A stretch of DNA of 64,000 bases from Hymenobacter sp. APR13 (GCF_000737515.1 NZ_CP006587.1:4273001-4337000), one strand, 5' to 3'; positions 50,299 to 59,505 are shown, counted from the stretch's first letter. Program-made: numbers and translations. Notes: generated by a model not told the origin, from the letters alone.

Positions 50299-51900
50299 CT
50301 AATACAGCCGGTGCCGCAGCAGCCAGCCGGCGGCATCAAACTCGTTGGCCGCCGGCGTATACTTCTCCACTTTCACGGTGCGGGGCAAGGTCAGTGTGTT
50401 GCCGTCGCCGCTGTCGAAAACCTTGGTGCGGGTAGAAGTGGGAGCTGCCGGCCCCAGCACCACATCCTGCCCGGCGCCATCGTAGAGGTGTAAGGTCATG
50501 CCGGACGGAGGCAGGGTACGCAACTCAAAAATATCATTACCGCCCAGGCCAAAGAGCTTCAGGGTGCTGGTTTCCCCGATCCGGAAGGTGCGCTGGCCAG
50601 CCAGGCTGTCGGGGTGGGTGGCGTGGCGCAGATACACGCGCACACGCACCTGCTGCGGCATCGGCACATCCACCACAAAACGCTCTGGCCGGTCGGTGCC
50701 CGGCAGCTCTACGTTGCGCGCCAGCAGCGAGTAAAACTTATCGGCAACGGCCGGCAGCTGGCTGCGGCGGCCATTGAGCTTCTGCTCGAACTCCTGCCCT
50801 ACCAGTCCATACACCTCCTTGGGCCAGACGCTGAGCGCCTGCTGTATCACGGTTGGCGAGAGCTGCTGCTGCAGCGAATCGGCAATCTGCCGGAAATCCT
50901 CGCGCGAGAGGTACACCAGCAGCGACTTGTCCATGGGCCGCGCGGCGCGGTTAAGGCCTTCCACGTCGGCCAGCCGGATTTGCTCATCAAACGTCTGGTA
51001 GTTGGATTTCACCCAGCCGATGATATGGGTGAAAAAGCCGTCGTTAAACTTGAAAAACGCGTGGTCCCGGTCGCGCGGGATGGGCCGGTAGCGGATTCCG
51101 CCGTCGGGGGCGGCAAAACTGGCCCAGCGCCACTGGTCTTCCCGGCGGCTCCAGTCACCGAGCCACATATCAAAGAGCCGGGCCCGCAGATAGTTGCGGG
51201 CATCCACCCGAAACTGCGGGCTGGCCAGCAGGTTGGTGAATACTTTGCGGGAGCTTTCCACCCGCGTGGAGTTGCCGAAGCTGGCCACCAGGCTTTGGTC
51301 GCCCTCAGGCCGCTCCTCCAGTAGGTACAGCGCATTAGCGAAGCTCTGGCGGAACTCCCCCAGGCCCGGGTCGTCGGCGAGGTACACCAGCCGCGGGTTG
51401 GTGTGGTAGACGCCGGCAGCCTGCGCCAGCCGCGGTACAATGTACGCCCCGTAGGGGTTGATGACGCTGGTCTGGTCCTTCATTAGTCGGCCAATCGGGC
51501 CGTCCTGCAGCCCTTCCGGCAGGGCCTTGGTAGCGTCCTTATCGACGGAGCGCAGCACGTACTGCACCCCGTTGCGGTCGACGAGGCGCAGGTTTTTGGT
51601 TTGAAATGACCCTCCTTCCTGCACCGGCGTCAGCCCCCCTGGCACAGCCGTGCGCAACTGCACGATAGGCACCGTGACGGGCAGTGCCCACAGAGCCCGA
51701 TAATGCCGGCCCCAGAAGAAATTATGGATGCTTGAGCGTTCGTACTGCGGCCCGGCCGCCACCTGCACCGTCGAGTCGGACAGGACCCGCGCTTGTGGCC
51801 GGGCCGGCGGCGCGGCCGGAGCCGTGCAGGCGTGGCACAACAGAGCTGTACACAGCCCCCCGGCAATCAGAATGCGGGAATTCAGTGAAAAAAACGACAC
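50299..51900 (-). CDS. Kinase-like exported lipoprotein
   Basis: 533 aa, GTG start at 51900. Lipoprotein signal (LCTALLCHAC, lipid Cys near residue 25). Ordered motifs: YVLRSVDKDATKALPE with K121, GAYIVPRLAQAAGVYHTNPR, LLEERPEG, LRARLFDMWLGDWSRREDQW (238-257) and YRPIPRDRDHAFFKF (271-285). This order resembles atypical kinase folds (Fam20C/CotH/HipA-like), with a lysine, a D-R-H-like catalytic site and a metal-binding D-R-D. Here the D-R-H site reads S-R-R, so activity may be lost. In related Bacteroidota proteins this module is fused behind a metallophosphoesterase. Divergent from a paralogue at 52074. Confidence 0.7.
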   Translation of the reverse strand: MSFFSLNSRILIAGGLCTALLCHACTAPAAPPARPQARVLSDSTVQVAAGPQYERSSIHNFFWGRHYRALWALPVTVPIVQLRTAVPGGLTPVQEGGSFQTKNLRLVDRNGVQYVLRSVDKDATKALPEGLQDGPIGRLMKDQTSVINPYGAYIVPRLAQAAGVYHTNPRLVYLADDPGLGEFRQSFANALYLLEERPEGDQSLVASFGNSTRVESSRKVFTNLLASPQFRVDARNYLRARLFDMWLGDWSRREDQWRWASFAAPDGGIRYRPIPRDRDHAFFKFNDGFFTHIIGWVKSNYQTFDEQIRLADVEGLNRAARPMDKSLLVYLSREDFRQIADSLQQQLSPTVIQQALSVWPKEVYGLVGQEFEQKLNGRRSQLPAVADKFYSLLARNVELPGTDRPERFVVDVPMPQQVRVRVYLRHATHPDSLAGQRTFRIGETSTLKLFGLGGNDIFELRTLPPSGMTLHLYDGAGQDVVLGPAAPTSTRTKVFDSGDGNTLTLPRTVKVEKYTPAANEFDAAGWLLRHRLY

Positions 51901-52073
51901 GCAGCAAAACGGTAAGATGACAGCCGAACAGATGGCCCGCCCTTATAGCGTAAACCCGGCCGCAGGGGTTGGCATCGGGCACCTGCCTGCCACCCAAGCG
52001 TTGCTGCTCGGTATTACCCTAACTACTGCGGCATATCTGCGTTCAAGGACTCCAGTTGCGCATTCCGCCCCGC

Positions 52074-53663
52074 ATGATTTCTCGCTACGCTCTGCCTTTT
52101 CTGCTGCTGACCACGGTTGGCTGCGCCCGCCAAACATTTTTTCAGCCTGATGCCCGGCCGAACACAGCCAGCCTTCGGCCAGATGCCGATAGTGCGCAGG
52201 TAACAGCCGGCCGCCACTACCGGCGGGGGGCGCTAGGCCGCGTTTTGCTGGGCCGCCACCACCGCCCGGCTTGGGTGCAGCCGGTTACGCTACCTGTACT
52301 GAACCCAGCCACTACTGTGCCGGGCGGACTGCGCGCCGGCAAGGTGGGAGGTGGCTTCCAAACCATTAGCATGACGGTGGTTGGGGCCGATGGCCGCGGC
52401 TACGCTCTGCGCTCCGTAGACAAAGACCCCTACCGCACGCTGCCCAAGGTGCTGCGCCACACGTTTGTGCTGAACCTGGTGCGCGACGCTACGGCGGCCG
52501 GCCACCCCTATGGAGCCTTTGTGGTACCGCCGCTGGCCGAAGCCGCCGGGCTGCATCATACCAACCCGCGCGCCTACTACGTGCGCAACGACGAAACCGG
52601 CCTGGGTCCGGCTTCGGAGCGCTACCGGGGCCGAGTGGTGCTGCTGGAAGAAAAGCTGGAAGGCCGGCAAAATATTGCCGGGCGCCTGCCGGGCGCCACC
52701 GAACTGGAGGAAAGCGACAATATGCTGGCTGAGCGCTACCAATCGCCAAAGCACCGCATCGACGAAGCTTCCTTTCTGCGTGCCCGCCTGCTCGACCTGT
52801 GGCTCGGCGACTGGGACCGGCACGAGGGCCAGTGGACCTGGGCGGCCTATCCGCAGGCCGACGGCCGCACCCGCTGGGAGCCAGTGCCGCAGGACCGCGA
52901 CCAGGTATTTTTCAGGTTTGATGACGGGCTGATTTCCTGGCTGGCCAGCAAGGCGGTGGCCAAATTCCGCACCTTCGGCCCGCAGTACCAAAGCATCGAA
53001 GGCTACACCCGCAATTCCCGCTACATCGACGAGCACGTGCTGACTGAGCTGGACCGGGCCACCTACATGAGCACGGCCCGCGACCTGCAGCGCCGCCTTA
53101 CGGATGCCGTGATTGAGCAGGCGGTACGCCAGGGTCTGCCCCGCGAGGTGTACGCACAGGAAGGCACGCAAATGATAGCCGCCCTGCGCGCCCGCCGCGA
53201 CAAACTTCCGCAGGCCGCAGCCGACTACTACGCCCTGCGGGCCCAGGAGGTGCTGGTAGCCGGCACCGACGCCGACGAGCGGTTTGTGGTGGAACGCCTC
53301 ACCGACTCAACCACCGTAGTATCGGTGTATGAAATTGACCCGCCGGCCAAACGGGCCGATTCGCTGCTGTACCGCCGCGTGTTCAATCCTACCGACACCC
53401 GCCAGGTGCTGCTACACGGCCTCAAAGGCGACGACGTATTTGAGCTGCGAGGTACTGTGCGGCGCAGCCCGCTGATCAGCATCTACGGCGGCCCCGATGA
53501 AGACCAGGTGCGTGACGCGTCGAGGGTGACTGGCTTGCAACGCAAAACCCGCTTCTATGACACCAGCCGCAACAACGACATCGAACCCGCCCCGGAGCTC
53601 AAGGACAAGACCTCGCACGGCGTCGAAAGCCACGCTTTCGACCGGGACGGCTCGGGAAGATGA
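52074..53663 (+). CDS. Kinase-like exported lipoprotein (paralogue)
   Basis: 529 aa, ATG 52074. Signal peptide with lipobox LLLTTVGC (Cys17). Same module as the divergent neighbour: YALRSVDKDPYRTLPK with K117, GAFVVPPLAEAAGLHHTNPR, VLLEEKLEG, LRARLLDLWLGDWDRHEGQW (235-254) and WEPVPQDRDQVFFRFDDG (268-285). The GDWDRHEGQW site is intact, unlike in the neighbour, so this copy is the better candidate for activity. The C-terminal part has beta-rich repeats (VLLHGLKGDDVFELRG). The substrate is unknown; it should face the periplasm or cell surface. Confidence 0.72.
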   Translation: MISRYALPFLLLTTVGCARQTFFQPDARPNTASLRPDADSAQVTAGRHYRRGALGRVLLGRHHRPAWVQPVTLPVLNPATTVPGGLRAGKVGGGFQTISMTVVGADGRGYALRSVDKDPYRTLPKVLRHTFVLNLVRDATAAGHPYGAFVVPPLAEAAGLHHTNPRAYYVRNDETGLGPASERYRGRVVLLEEKLEGRQNIAGRLPGATELEESDNMLAERYQSPKHRIDEASFLRARLLDLWLGDWDRHEGQWTWAAYPQADGRTRWEPVPQDRDQVFFRFDDGLISWLASKAVAKFRTFGPQYQSIEGYTRNSRYIDEHVLTELDRATYMSTARDLQRRLTDAVIEQAVRQGLPREVYAQEGTQMIAALRARRDKLPQAAADYYALRAQEVLVAGTDADERFVVERLTDSTTVVSVYEIDPPAKRADSLLYRRVFNPTDTRQVLLHGLKGDDVFELRGTVRRSPLISIYGGPDEDQVRDASRVTGLQRKTRFYDTSRNNDIEPAPELKDKTSHGVESHAFDRDGSGR

Positions 53664-53680
53664 TTTCAAGTAGAAATTGA

Positions 53681-53745
53681 GAATTAAAAATTGGGCCGTT
53701 CAACCTCTCCCGATAGGAAGTGTTGAACGGCCCAATTTTTAATTC
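53681..53745. terminator. 24-bp perfect inverted repeat, bidirectional terminator
   Basis: Arms 53681-53704 and 53722-53745 are exact complements (GAATTAAAAATTGGGCCGTT...), between convergent genes, with A/T-rich outer parts and GC inner part. Confidence 0.75.
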
Positions 53746-53748
53746 CCC

Positions 53749-54864
53749 TTATTTCCCTTCCAGCTCGGCCAACATTTCCAGCACCATGTGTTCGGTGGGG
53801 GTCAGCAGGTCGTTTTTGGCGGGGTTGGCATCGTGGCGGCGCAGGTAGTCGATGAGTTTGTCGGAGTTGAACAGCTCCATCACCTGCGGGTGGATGTAGT
53901 ATTTCGAGCACACCGTGGGCGTATTGCCTAGGTCGTGAGCCACGTCCTTGAGGGCGCGCTTTAAGGTCTTGGGCTTCGGAAAATCGGGCTCCTCATCCAG
54001 CACCCGCTCCAGGCACTCCACCATCTTCACTGTGCCGCCCCAGGTGCGAAAGTCCTTGGCCGAAAGCTTGAGGCCCGTTACCTGCTGCAGGTACTCGTTC
54101 ACGTCGCCGGACTCCAGTTCCTGTCGATGGCCGTCGGGGGTGTAATACTGGAACAAGTGCTGGCCCGGAATTTCCTTGCACTTCTGCACCAGTTTGGCCA
54201 GCTTCCGGTCGTGCAGCGTGAGGTCATGGGCCACGCCTTTCTTTCCCACGAAGGCAAAACGCACGTCGGCGCCGCTTACCTGCACGTGCTTGTCGCGGAG
54301 GGTAGTGAGGCCGTAGGTTTTGTTTTTCTCGGCGTACTCACGGTTGCCAACTCGGATAAACGACTTGTCCATTAGCGTGAGCACCAAGGCCATCACCTTC
54401 GGTTTGTCTAGCGCTGGGCGGGCCAGGTCTTTGTGCATCTGGGCGCGCAGGTCGGCCAGCTTCTCGCCGAAGGCCCGCAGGCGGCTGAACTTGGTGAGGC
54501 TGCGGGCTTGGTCCCAGGCGGGGTGGTAGAGGTACTGCTTGCGGCCCTTGGCGTCGCGGCCCGTCACCTGCAAGTGGGTATTGGCCGAGGGCGAAATCCA
54601 GACTTCCGTCCAGGCCGGTGGAATCACGAAGCCCTGGATGCGGGTCAGCACTTTTTCGTCGGTGATTTTGTCGCCGGCCACGGTGTGGTAGCTGAAGTTG
54701 CCGGTGCGGGTGGCTTTGCGGGTCAGGCCCGGCTTGGCATCGGTGAAGTAGCGCAGGCCGGCCAGCTCGGCCTGCCGGGCGGGGTCTTTGTAGAGCTCGT
54801 GGGCTTCCTGCAAGGGTAGCAGGTGCTTCTTTTTGGTTTTGGGGCGGGCAGTGGTAGTAGACAT
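53749..54864 (-). CDS. DNA topoisomerase IB (poxvirus type)
   Basis: 371 aa. Relaxes supercoils through a 3'-phosphotyrosine intermediate. N-terminal domain FVIPPAWTEVWISPSANTHL and QVTGRDAKGRKQYLYHPAWD; catalytic domain with RVGNREYAEKNKTYGLTTLR (catalytic Arg) and KDFRTWGGTVKMVE (Arg). Tyrosine Y323 is in NTPTVCSKYYIHP. All active-site residues appear present. Start ATG 54864, with a Lys/Thr-rich N-terminus (MSTTTARPKTKKKH). Bacterial topo IB is common in Hymenobacter-like species. Monocistronic. Confidence 0.95.
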   Translation of the reverse strand: MSTTTARPKTKKKHLLPLQEAHELYKDPARQAELAGLRYFTDAKPGLTRKATRTGNFSYHTVAGDKITDEKVLTRIQGFVIPPAWTEVWISPSANTHLQVTGRDAKGRKQYLYHPAWDQARSLTKFSRLRAFGEKLADLRAQMHKDLARPALDKPKVMALVLTLMDKSFIRVGNREYAEKNKTYGLTTLRDKHVQVSGADVRFAFVGKKGVAHDLTLHDRKLAKLVQKCKEIPGQHLFQYYTPDGHRQELESGDVNEYLQQVTGLKLSAKDFRTWGGTVKMVECLERVLDEEPDFPKPKTLKRALKDVAHDLGNTPTVCSKYYIHPQVMELFNSDKLIDYLRRHDANPAKNDLLTPTEHMVLEMLAELEGK

Positions 54865-55144
54865 AAACAGGCCGATAAGTCCCGGCTAGAACAGCGCGGG
54901 TAGGGTGCATGTACGCAAAGCAGCCGGGAAAGGTGAACTGTCCGCCACCTGAGCCGCGCCACGCAGGCAGCCGGCCGGAGCAGTCTTTTTTTCCGGCTGA
55001 TCTGCAGCCAGATGCCAACGGTTTCGCCGCCGTCACATCCATCCACAGAACCTTTGCGAACCGGCCTGCGTGTTTCTGGCATCGTTTTTTCTTTCGGCAG
55101 CTCACTGCTCACTCGTTTCATTTCCACTGTTCGCCTCCCTTCCA

Positions 55145-55957
55145 ATGCTACACCTACTGCGTAAACCCTGGCTTCTTTTCTCTTTGGCTGCCACCCTCGG
55201 CGGCACGGCCGCCTGCTCTTCCGATGGCGGCGACGGCGTGGTGCTGTTTTCGGTGGAAGACGACAAAGCCCTGGGCCAACAGGTGGCCGACCAGACCGAC
55301 TCCACCTACCGCGCCAAAGACCAGCTGCTGGAGCGCAGCCGCAATCCGCGCGCCTACCAGCTGCTCGATGGCGTGGTGAACAAGGTGCTGAACTCGGGTG
55401 AGGTGCGCTACCGCAACGAGTTTCCTTGGGACGTGAAAATCATCAAGGACGACGCCGTGCAAAACGCCTTTGCCACGCCCGGCGGCCACATCTACGTGTT
55501 TTCGGGCCTGATCAAGTTTCTGGATAATGAAAGCGAGCTGGCTGGCATCCTGGGCCACGAAATTGCCCACGCTGACCGCCGCCATACTTCCAAGCAGCTG
55601 CAGCAGCAATACGGCATCAGCTTGCTCTTGAGCTTGCTAGCCGGCGACAACCCCAATCAGCTAGTGCAGATTGCCACCGGCCTCGGCCAGCTCAAGTTCA
55701 GCCGCGACGATGAAAACGAGGCTGACCAGTACTCGGTCATCTACCTCAACAAAACCGAATACGCCTGCGACGGCGCGGCGGGCTTCTTCATCAAGGCCGA
55801 AAGCCGGAACCAGAACGGCAACCCGCCGGCCTTCCTGAGCACCCACCCCGCTCCGGCCACCCGCATTCAGGACATCCAAACCAAAGCCGACCAGCTGAAC
55901 TGCCGCAGCCGCTCGGTGTCGAACAGCAACTTCGAGGAATTGAAGCGCATCATCTAA
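55145..55957 (+). CDS. M48-family metalloprotease lipoprotein
   Basis: 270 aa. Lipoprotein signal (LFSLAATLGGTAACSS; lipid Cys near residue 24). Zinc site HEIAH at H138-H142 with the third ligand in DDENEADQYSVIYL. NAFATPGGHIYVFSGLIKFL is the conserved strand ahead of the active helix, and FLSTHPAPATRIQDI the family's substrate-side block, as in BepA/Oma1-like proteases. Probably performs periplasmic quality control of outer-membrane proteins. ATG 55145 gives the signal peptide; the frame is open upstream to 55070. A weak -7-like AACCTTTG lies at 55048-55055. Confidence 0.93.
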   Translation: MLHLLRKPWLLFSLAATLGGTAACSSDGGDGVVLFSVEDDKALGQQVADQTDSTYRAKDQLLERSRNPRAYQLLDGVVNKVLNSGEVRYRNEFPWDVKIIKDDAVQNAFATPGGHIYVFSGLIKFLDNESELAGILGHEIAHADRRHTSKQLQQQYGISLLLSLLAGDNPNQLVQIATGLGQLKFSRDDENEADQYSVIYLNKTEYACDGAAGFFIKAESRNQNGNPPAFLSTHPAPATRIQDIQTKADQLNCRSRSVSNSNFEELKRII

Positions 55958-55982
55958 CCTGGCCCAAAGCCCCAGGCTTAAC

Positions 55983-56017
55983 AAAAAGGCCGGCCGCGTA
56001 TGCAGCCGGCCTTTTTT
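55983..56017. terminator. Terminator after the M48 lipoprotein gene
   Basis: AAAAAGGCCGGC/GCCGGCCTTTTTT stem. Confidence 0.85.
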
Positions 56018-56083
56018 ATGGTTACAAGAGCCAAAAACGCGTTTTAAAGCATCAAATTAGATGATTTGCGCGTACTTGCCTGC

Positions 56084-57262
56084 ATGTCTCTGCTCAACCA
56101 CCTTGGCAATCTGGCCGAACGCGCCGATTCTCTGCTGACCCGTACCCGCGCCCGGCTGGGTTTGCTACACCCGCTGCAACTGCTGCCCTACCGCAGCTAC
56201 GGCACTCCCACGCGCCTCTACGTGAAAGGCCGTCTGCTCACCGACAAAGGCATTACCGAGCCCGACGCCTCCGACTCACGCCTGCACAACCTGCTGAACA
56301 TGTACCGCCGCTTCGACAGCAACGAAATCAGCGGCGCGCAGCTACTCGTGCAGCCCGCCGACGGCTCCCAGCACCCGATTGTGACCGACGAGGAAGGCTA
56401 TTTCACCCTGAATCTAGAGCCCCAAAGCTTGCCCGAGCCGGTGGACTACCTCTGGTACCCGGTGGAAGTGCTGCTGCAGCAGGTGCCCCACCCCTACACC
56501 GCCACCGACCTGCGGGCCATGGCCCCGGTCCTAATTCCGCCCGCCGACGCCGAGTTCGGCATCATCTCCGACCTCGACGACACCGTTATCCAGACTTCGG
56601 CCACCAACCTGCTGCGCATGGCCCGCACGGTGCTGGTGCGCAACGCCCGCTCGCGCCTGCCTTTCAAGGGTGTGGCCGAGTTTTACCGGCAGCTGCAGCT
56701 GGGCCGCAACGGCAAGCGCAACAACCCGTTTTTCTACGTCAGTAGCTCGCCCTGGAACCTCTACGATTTGCTGGAAGACTTCCTGCAGCTCAACTACATT
56801 CCGCCCGGCCCACTGCTGCTGCGCGACGCCGCGCTGGCCGCCAAAAAGTCGGGCGAGGCCTCCTCGCACCACGGCCATAAGCTCAAGGAAATCGACAACC
56901 TGCTGCTCACCTATCCCACGCTGCCGTTCATCCTCATTGGCGACTCGGGCCAGGAAGACGCCAACATCTACCGCGAGGTGGTGCGCCGCCACCCCGGCCG
57001 CGTGCTGGCCATCTACATCCGCGACGTGAACCTGCCCGAGCGCGCCACCCTCGTGCAGCGCGTGACCGAAGAGCTGCGCGACGATAAGGTGGAGATGCTG
57101 CTGGTGCAGGACACCGTGCAGGCCGCCGAACACGCCGCCAAAGCCGGCTTTATTTTCCACGAAGCCATTCCAGCTGTAGAGCAGGAAAAACAGAAAGACG
57201 AAGCCGCCGACACCGAAGACGACCTCGACGGCGAAGGAGATGGTAAGCCGGTGATGCAGTAA
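56084..57262 (+). CDS. App1/DUF2183 family phosphatase (phosphatidate phosphatase-like)
   Basis: 392 aa. HAD-type catalytic motif SDLDDTVIQT with D163 and D165 (DxDxT) in the middle, FYVSSSPWNLYDLLEDFLQ (motif II and helix), the conserved HHGHKLKEI, and FILIGDSGQEDANIYREV (motif III). Yeast App1 of this family dephosphorylates phosphatidic acid. The N-terminal 150 residues form a beta-rich domain (LLVQPADGSQHPIVTDEEGY). The C-terminus is acidic and disordered. Start ATG 56084 rather than TTG 56066. Cytosolic or peripheral; lipid substrate is inferred. Confidence 0.88.
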   Translation: MSLLNHLGNLAERADSLLTRTRARLGLLHPLQLLPYRSYGTPTRLYVKGRLLTDKGITEPDASDSRLHNLLNMYRRFDSNEISGAQLLVQPADGSQHPIVTDEEGYFTLNLEPQSLPEPVDYLWYPVEVLLQQVPHPYTATDLRAMAPVLIPPADAEFGIISDLDDTVIQTSATNLLRMARTVLVRNARSRLPFKGVAEFYRQLQLGRNGKRNNPFFYVSSSPWNLYDLLEDFLQLNYIPPGPLLLRDAALAAKKSGEASSHHGHKLKEIDNLLLTYPTLPFILIGDSGQEDANIYREVVRRHPGRVLAIYIRDVNLPERATLVQRVTEELRDDKVEMLLVQDTVQAAEHAAKAGFIFHEAIPAVEQEKQKDEAADTEDDLDGEGDGKPVMQ

Positions 57263-57268
57263 TTTCCT

Positions 57269-57436
57269 GTCATTGCGAGGACGAAGGACGAAGCAATCCT
57301 TCCTCTCTGTGAGACAAGCCACCCTAAGCAGAAAGCCCTGCGGCGTTAGTGGACTACACTATTGCCGGAGGGCTTTTCTGTAAGGAAAGTTTTTCAGCAG
57401 ATAGAGGAAGGATTGCTTCGCTTCGCTCGCAATGAC
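57269..57436. repeat. Paired inverted repeat (REP-like, family 3) around a terminator
   Basis: Arm 1 (57269-57306, GTCATTGCGAGGACGAAGGA...) and arm 2 (57403-57436) are inverted near-copies: AGAGGAAGGATTGCTTCG and CTCGCAATGAC match in reverse. Between them, CAGAAAGCCCTGCGG/CCGGAGGGCTTTTCTG (57329-57381) forms a terminator hairpin. It fills the gap between convergent genes. Confidence 0.75.
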
Positions 57437-57446
57437 AAAAAGCGCC

Positions 57447-57905
57447 CTAACTCGAATGGTCAGCCACGATTACCCAATGGCCATTCAGGCGGCGCAGCAC
57501 CAGCAGGTAGTGGCCCTGCAGGTCGCCGGCGGTGGGGCGCGTGAGGTGCCAGCGGCCGACTACCTGCGCCGTTTCCGGGGTCAGGGGTGTGATGCGCAGG
57601 CCGTCGAAGCGGAGCTGGCCCATGGCCTCGGGGCTGGGGTAGCTGCGGCGGTAGTTGTCGAGGGTGCGCTGCCAGCCGTAGGTGAGGCCACTTTTGCCGA
57701 TGAACACCAGCGAATCGTTCTGCCAGTAGCCCTGCATGAACCCGGCCACGTCGCCGCGGTTCCAGGCGGCGGTTTGGGTGGTCAGTAGCTGCTCGATGGC
57801 GCGGCGCGTTTCGGCTGGCGCCTCCGGCGGGCCCGTCGGGGAAGTTGGGCGGCTAGCAGAACAAGCCAGCAGAACGCCCAGCGGCAGGATTGCAAATCGT
57901 TTCAT
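57447..57905 (-). CDS. SnoaL/DUF4440-like (NTF2-fold) lipoprotein
   Basis: 152 aa. Lipobox LPLGVLLACS (Cys near residue 15), then an NTF2-like cone fold: AIEQLLTTQTAAWNRGDVAG, FMQGYWQNDSLVFIGKSGLT, WQRTLDNYRRSYPSPEAMGQ and a C-terminal VVGRWHLTRPTAGDLQGHYL followed by HWVIVADHSS. The family usually binds small molecules or serves as a scaffold; no catalytic set is recognised. Start ATG 57905 (MKRFAILPLG). Transcribed from the same strand as mtgA, 80 bp downstream of it. Confidence 0.85.
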   Translation of the reverse strand: MKRFAILPLGVLLACSASRPTSPTGPPEAPAETRRAIEQLLTTQTAAWNRGDVAGFMQGYWQNDSLVFIGKSGLTYGWQRTLDNYRRSYPSPEAMGQLRFDGLRITPLTPETAQVVGRWHLTRPTAGDLQGHYLLVLRRLNGHWVIVADHSS

Positions 57906-57985
57906 ACAGGAAGAGTAACGCAGGTACATCAGAAAGCCCTAAGGTGCAAACTACCGGTGAATTCGGCGCCGTGTTGGCGCCGGAA

Positions 57986-58822
57986 TTAGTCCAGCAGCTC
58001 GCGCACGTAGGCCGTGCCGCCTAGGCGGCGCATGTTGCGCACCACGCGGCGCTGCTTGGCGCGGGCCTGGGGCCCTGGGTTGCCGGCCCGGAACCGCAAT
58101 GGGTTGGGCAGCACCCCAGCCAGCAGCGCGGCTTCTTGGCGGTTGAGGCGGCTGGCGGGCTTGCGGAAGTAGCGCTGCGAAGCGGCCTCCACCCCAAAGG
58201 TGCAGTCGCCCATTTCGGCCACGCTCAGGTACATTTCCATGATGCGGCGCTTGTCCCAGAGCAGCTCGATGAGCACCGTAAAGTAGGCTTCGGCCGCCTT
58301 GCGGATGTAGCTGCGGCCGTGCCACAGAAACACGTTTTTGGCTACCTGCTGCGTGATGGTGCTGCCGCCGCGCAGCTGCTTGCCGCCCCCAAAGTTGTAC
58401 TTGGCCGCCTTCCAGAGCGCGTTGCCGTCGAAGCCGTGATGCAGCAGGAAGCGCTGGTCTTCGGCCGCAATCAGGGCCAGCGGCACTTCCGCCGACACTT
58501 CGTCGAGGCTTTTGAAATGGTAGCTGATTGTACGGTCGTCTTCCTGAATGCCGTAGTAGCCCAGGCCAACGGGCGCGTGGGCGCGGCGGTCCAGCATCAG
58601 CCATGTGGCCGGCGGCGATACCCAGCGGTAGAGCAGCACCCAGGCAATCGAGGCCAGAAATAAGGCCACTACTACCTGCAGGGCCACCTGCCGGGCCTGC
58701 CGCCACACCTTGGTATAGTCCGTTGTCACGTCCGGAGATAAGTAAAAATCTGCGAGGATTGCAGCGGCCCAGATGGCCGTAGTACCCGTAAAAGTAGCAT
58801 TTTCGGAGCCATAGGCCGACAT
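57986..58822 (-). CDS. mtgA: Monofunctional peptidoglycan glycosyltransferase
   Basis: 278 aa. One N-terminal membrane helix (about residues 45-66) and a GT51 domain that polymerises lipid II. Catalytic Glu E121 is in LIAAEDQRFLLHHGFD; further motifs are GGSTITQQVAKNVFLWHGRS, RKAAEAYFTVLIELLWDKRR, and EMYLSVAEMGDCTFGVEAAS. No transpeptidase domain, hence monofunctional. Start ATG 58822 gives a 40-residue cytosolic N-terminus; a later start is possible. Overlapping open frames in this region are shadows. Confidence 0.94.
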   Translation of the reverse strand: MSAYGSENATFTGTTAIWAAAILADFYLSPDVTTDYTKVWRQARQVALQVVVALFLASIAWVLLYRWVSPPATWLMLDRRAHAPVGLGYYGIQEDDRTISYHFKSLDEVSAEVPLALIAAEDQRFLLHHGFDGNALWKAAKYNFGGGKQLRGGSTITQQVAKNVFLWHGRSYIRKAAEAYFTVLIELLWDKRRIMEMYLSVAEMGDCTFGVEAASQRYFRKPASRLNRQEAALLAGVLPNPLRFRAGNPGPQARAKQRRVVRNMRRLGGTAYVRELLD

Positions 58823-58869
58823 GTTTCCGGTTTTCGCCTACCTTTTCGCTATATCGTTGTTAACAAGCC

Positions 58870-59505
58870 ATGTCGCGTCTGCTAGCCCTGTTTCCGCTTA
58901 ATTTGGTGGTTTTTCCCGGCGAAAAACTCAACCTCCACATCTTCGAGCCGCGCTACCGCCAGCTGGTGCGCGACTGCCTGAGCGAAGGCATCACCTTCGG
59001 CATTCCGCCCTACCGCAACGAGGCCGTGAGTATGCTGGGCACCGAGATGCAGCTCATCGGGGTCGAGAAAAGCTACGACAGCGGCGAGCTGGACATCCGC
59101 ACCCGCGCCATCGGCGTGTTCCGCATCGAGGAGTTCTACCGGCAGGCGCCGGGCAAGCTTTACGCCGGCGGCCTCATCGAGGAAGTAGCCGACGACAACA
59201 CGGCCGACGTGCTGCTGCAGGCCCGCATCACGGCGCACGTAGAGCGGCTCTACGATGTGCTGGGGCTGCGCAAGCTGATGCAGGAGCTGCCGGCCGACTA
59301 CCGCGTGTATGACGTGGCGCATCATCTGGGGCTGAGCACCGAGCAGGAATTTCAGCTGCTGGAGGCTGAAACCGAAACCGAGCGCCAGGAGCTGGTACTG
59401 GAGCACCTGGAGCACATTCTGCCCGTGCTGCTCGAAACCGAGCGACTCAAGGAGCGGGTGCGCCTCAACGGCCACTTCAAAAACCTGACGCCGCCGAATT
59501 TCTGA
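58870..59505 (+). CDS. LON N-terminal-domain protein (substrate-binding domain only)
   Basis: 211 aa. Lon substrate-binding (PUA-like) domain without ATPase or protease: LFPLNLVVFPGEKLNLHIFE followed by PRYRQLVRDCL is the family hallmark, and a helical second half ends VRLNGHFKNLTPPNF. Such stand-alone proteins are widespread in Bacteroidota; possibly adaptors. Start ATG 58870. It is divergent from mtgA; TACCTTTT at 58840-58847 is a near -7 box giving a leader of under 20 nt. Exact role unknown. Confidence 0.88.
   Translation: MSRLLALFPLNLVVFPGEKLNLHIFEPRYRQLVRDCLSEGITFGIPPYRNEAVSMLGTEMQLIGVEKSYDSGELDIRTRAIGVFRIEEFYRQAPGKLYAGGLIEEVADDNTADVLLQARITAHVERLYDVLGLRKLMQELPADYRVYDVAHHLGLSTEQEFQLLEAETETERQELVLEHLEHILPVLLETERLKERVRLNGHFKNLTPPNF

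Noticed and set aside
57951..58706. 251-codon frame overlapping mtgA on the same strand
   Set aside because: Out-of-frame shadow of mtgA, Ala/Gly/Arg-rich without motifs.
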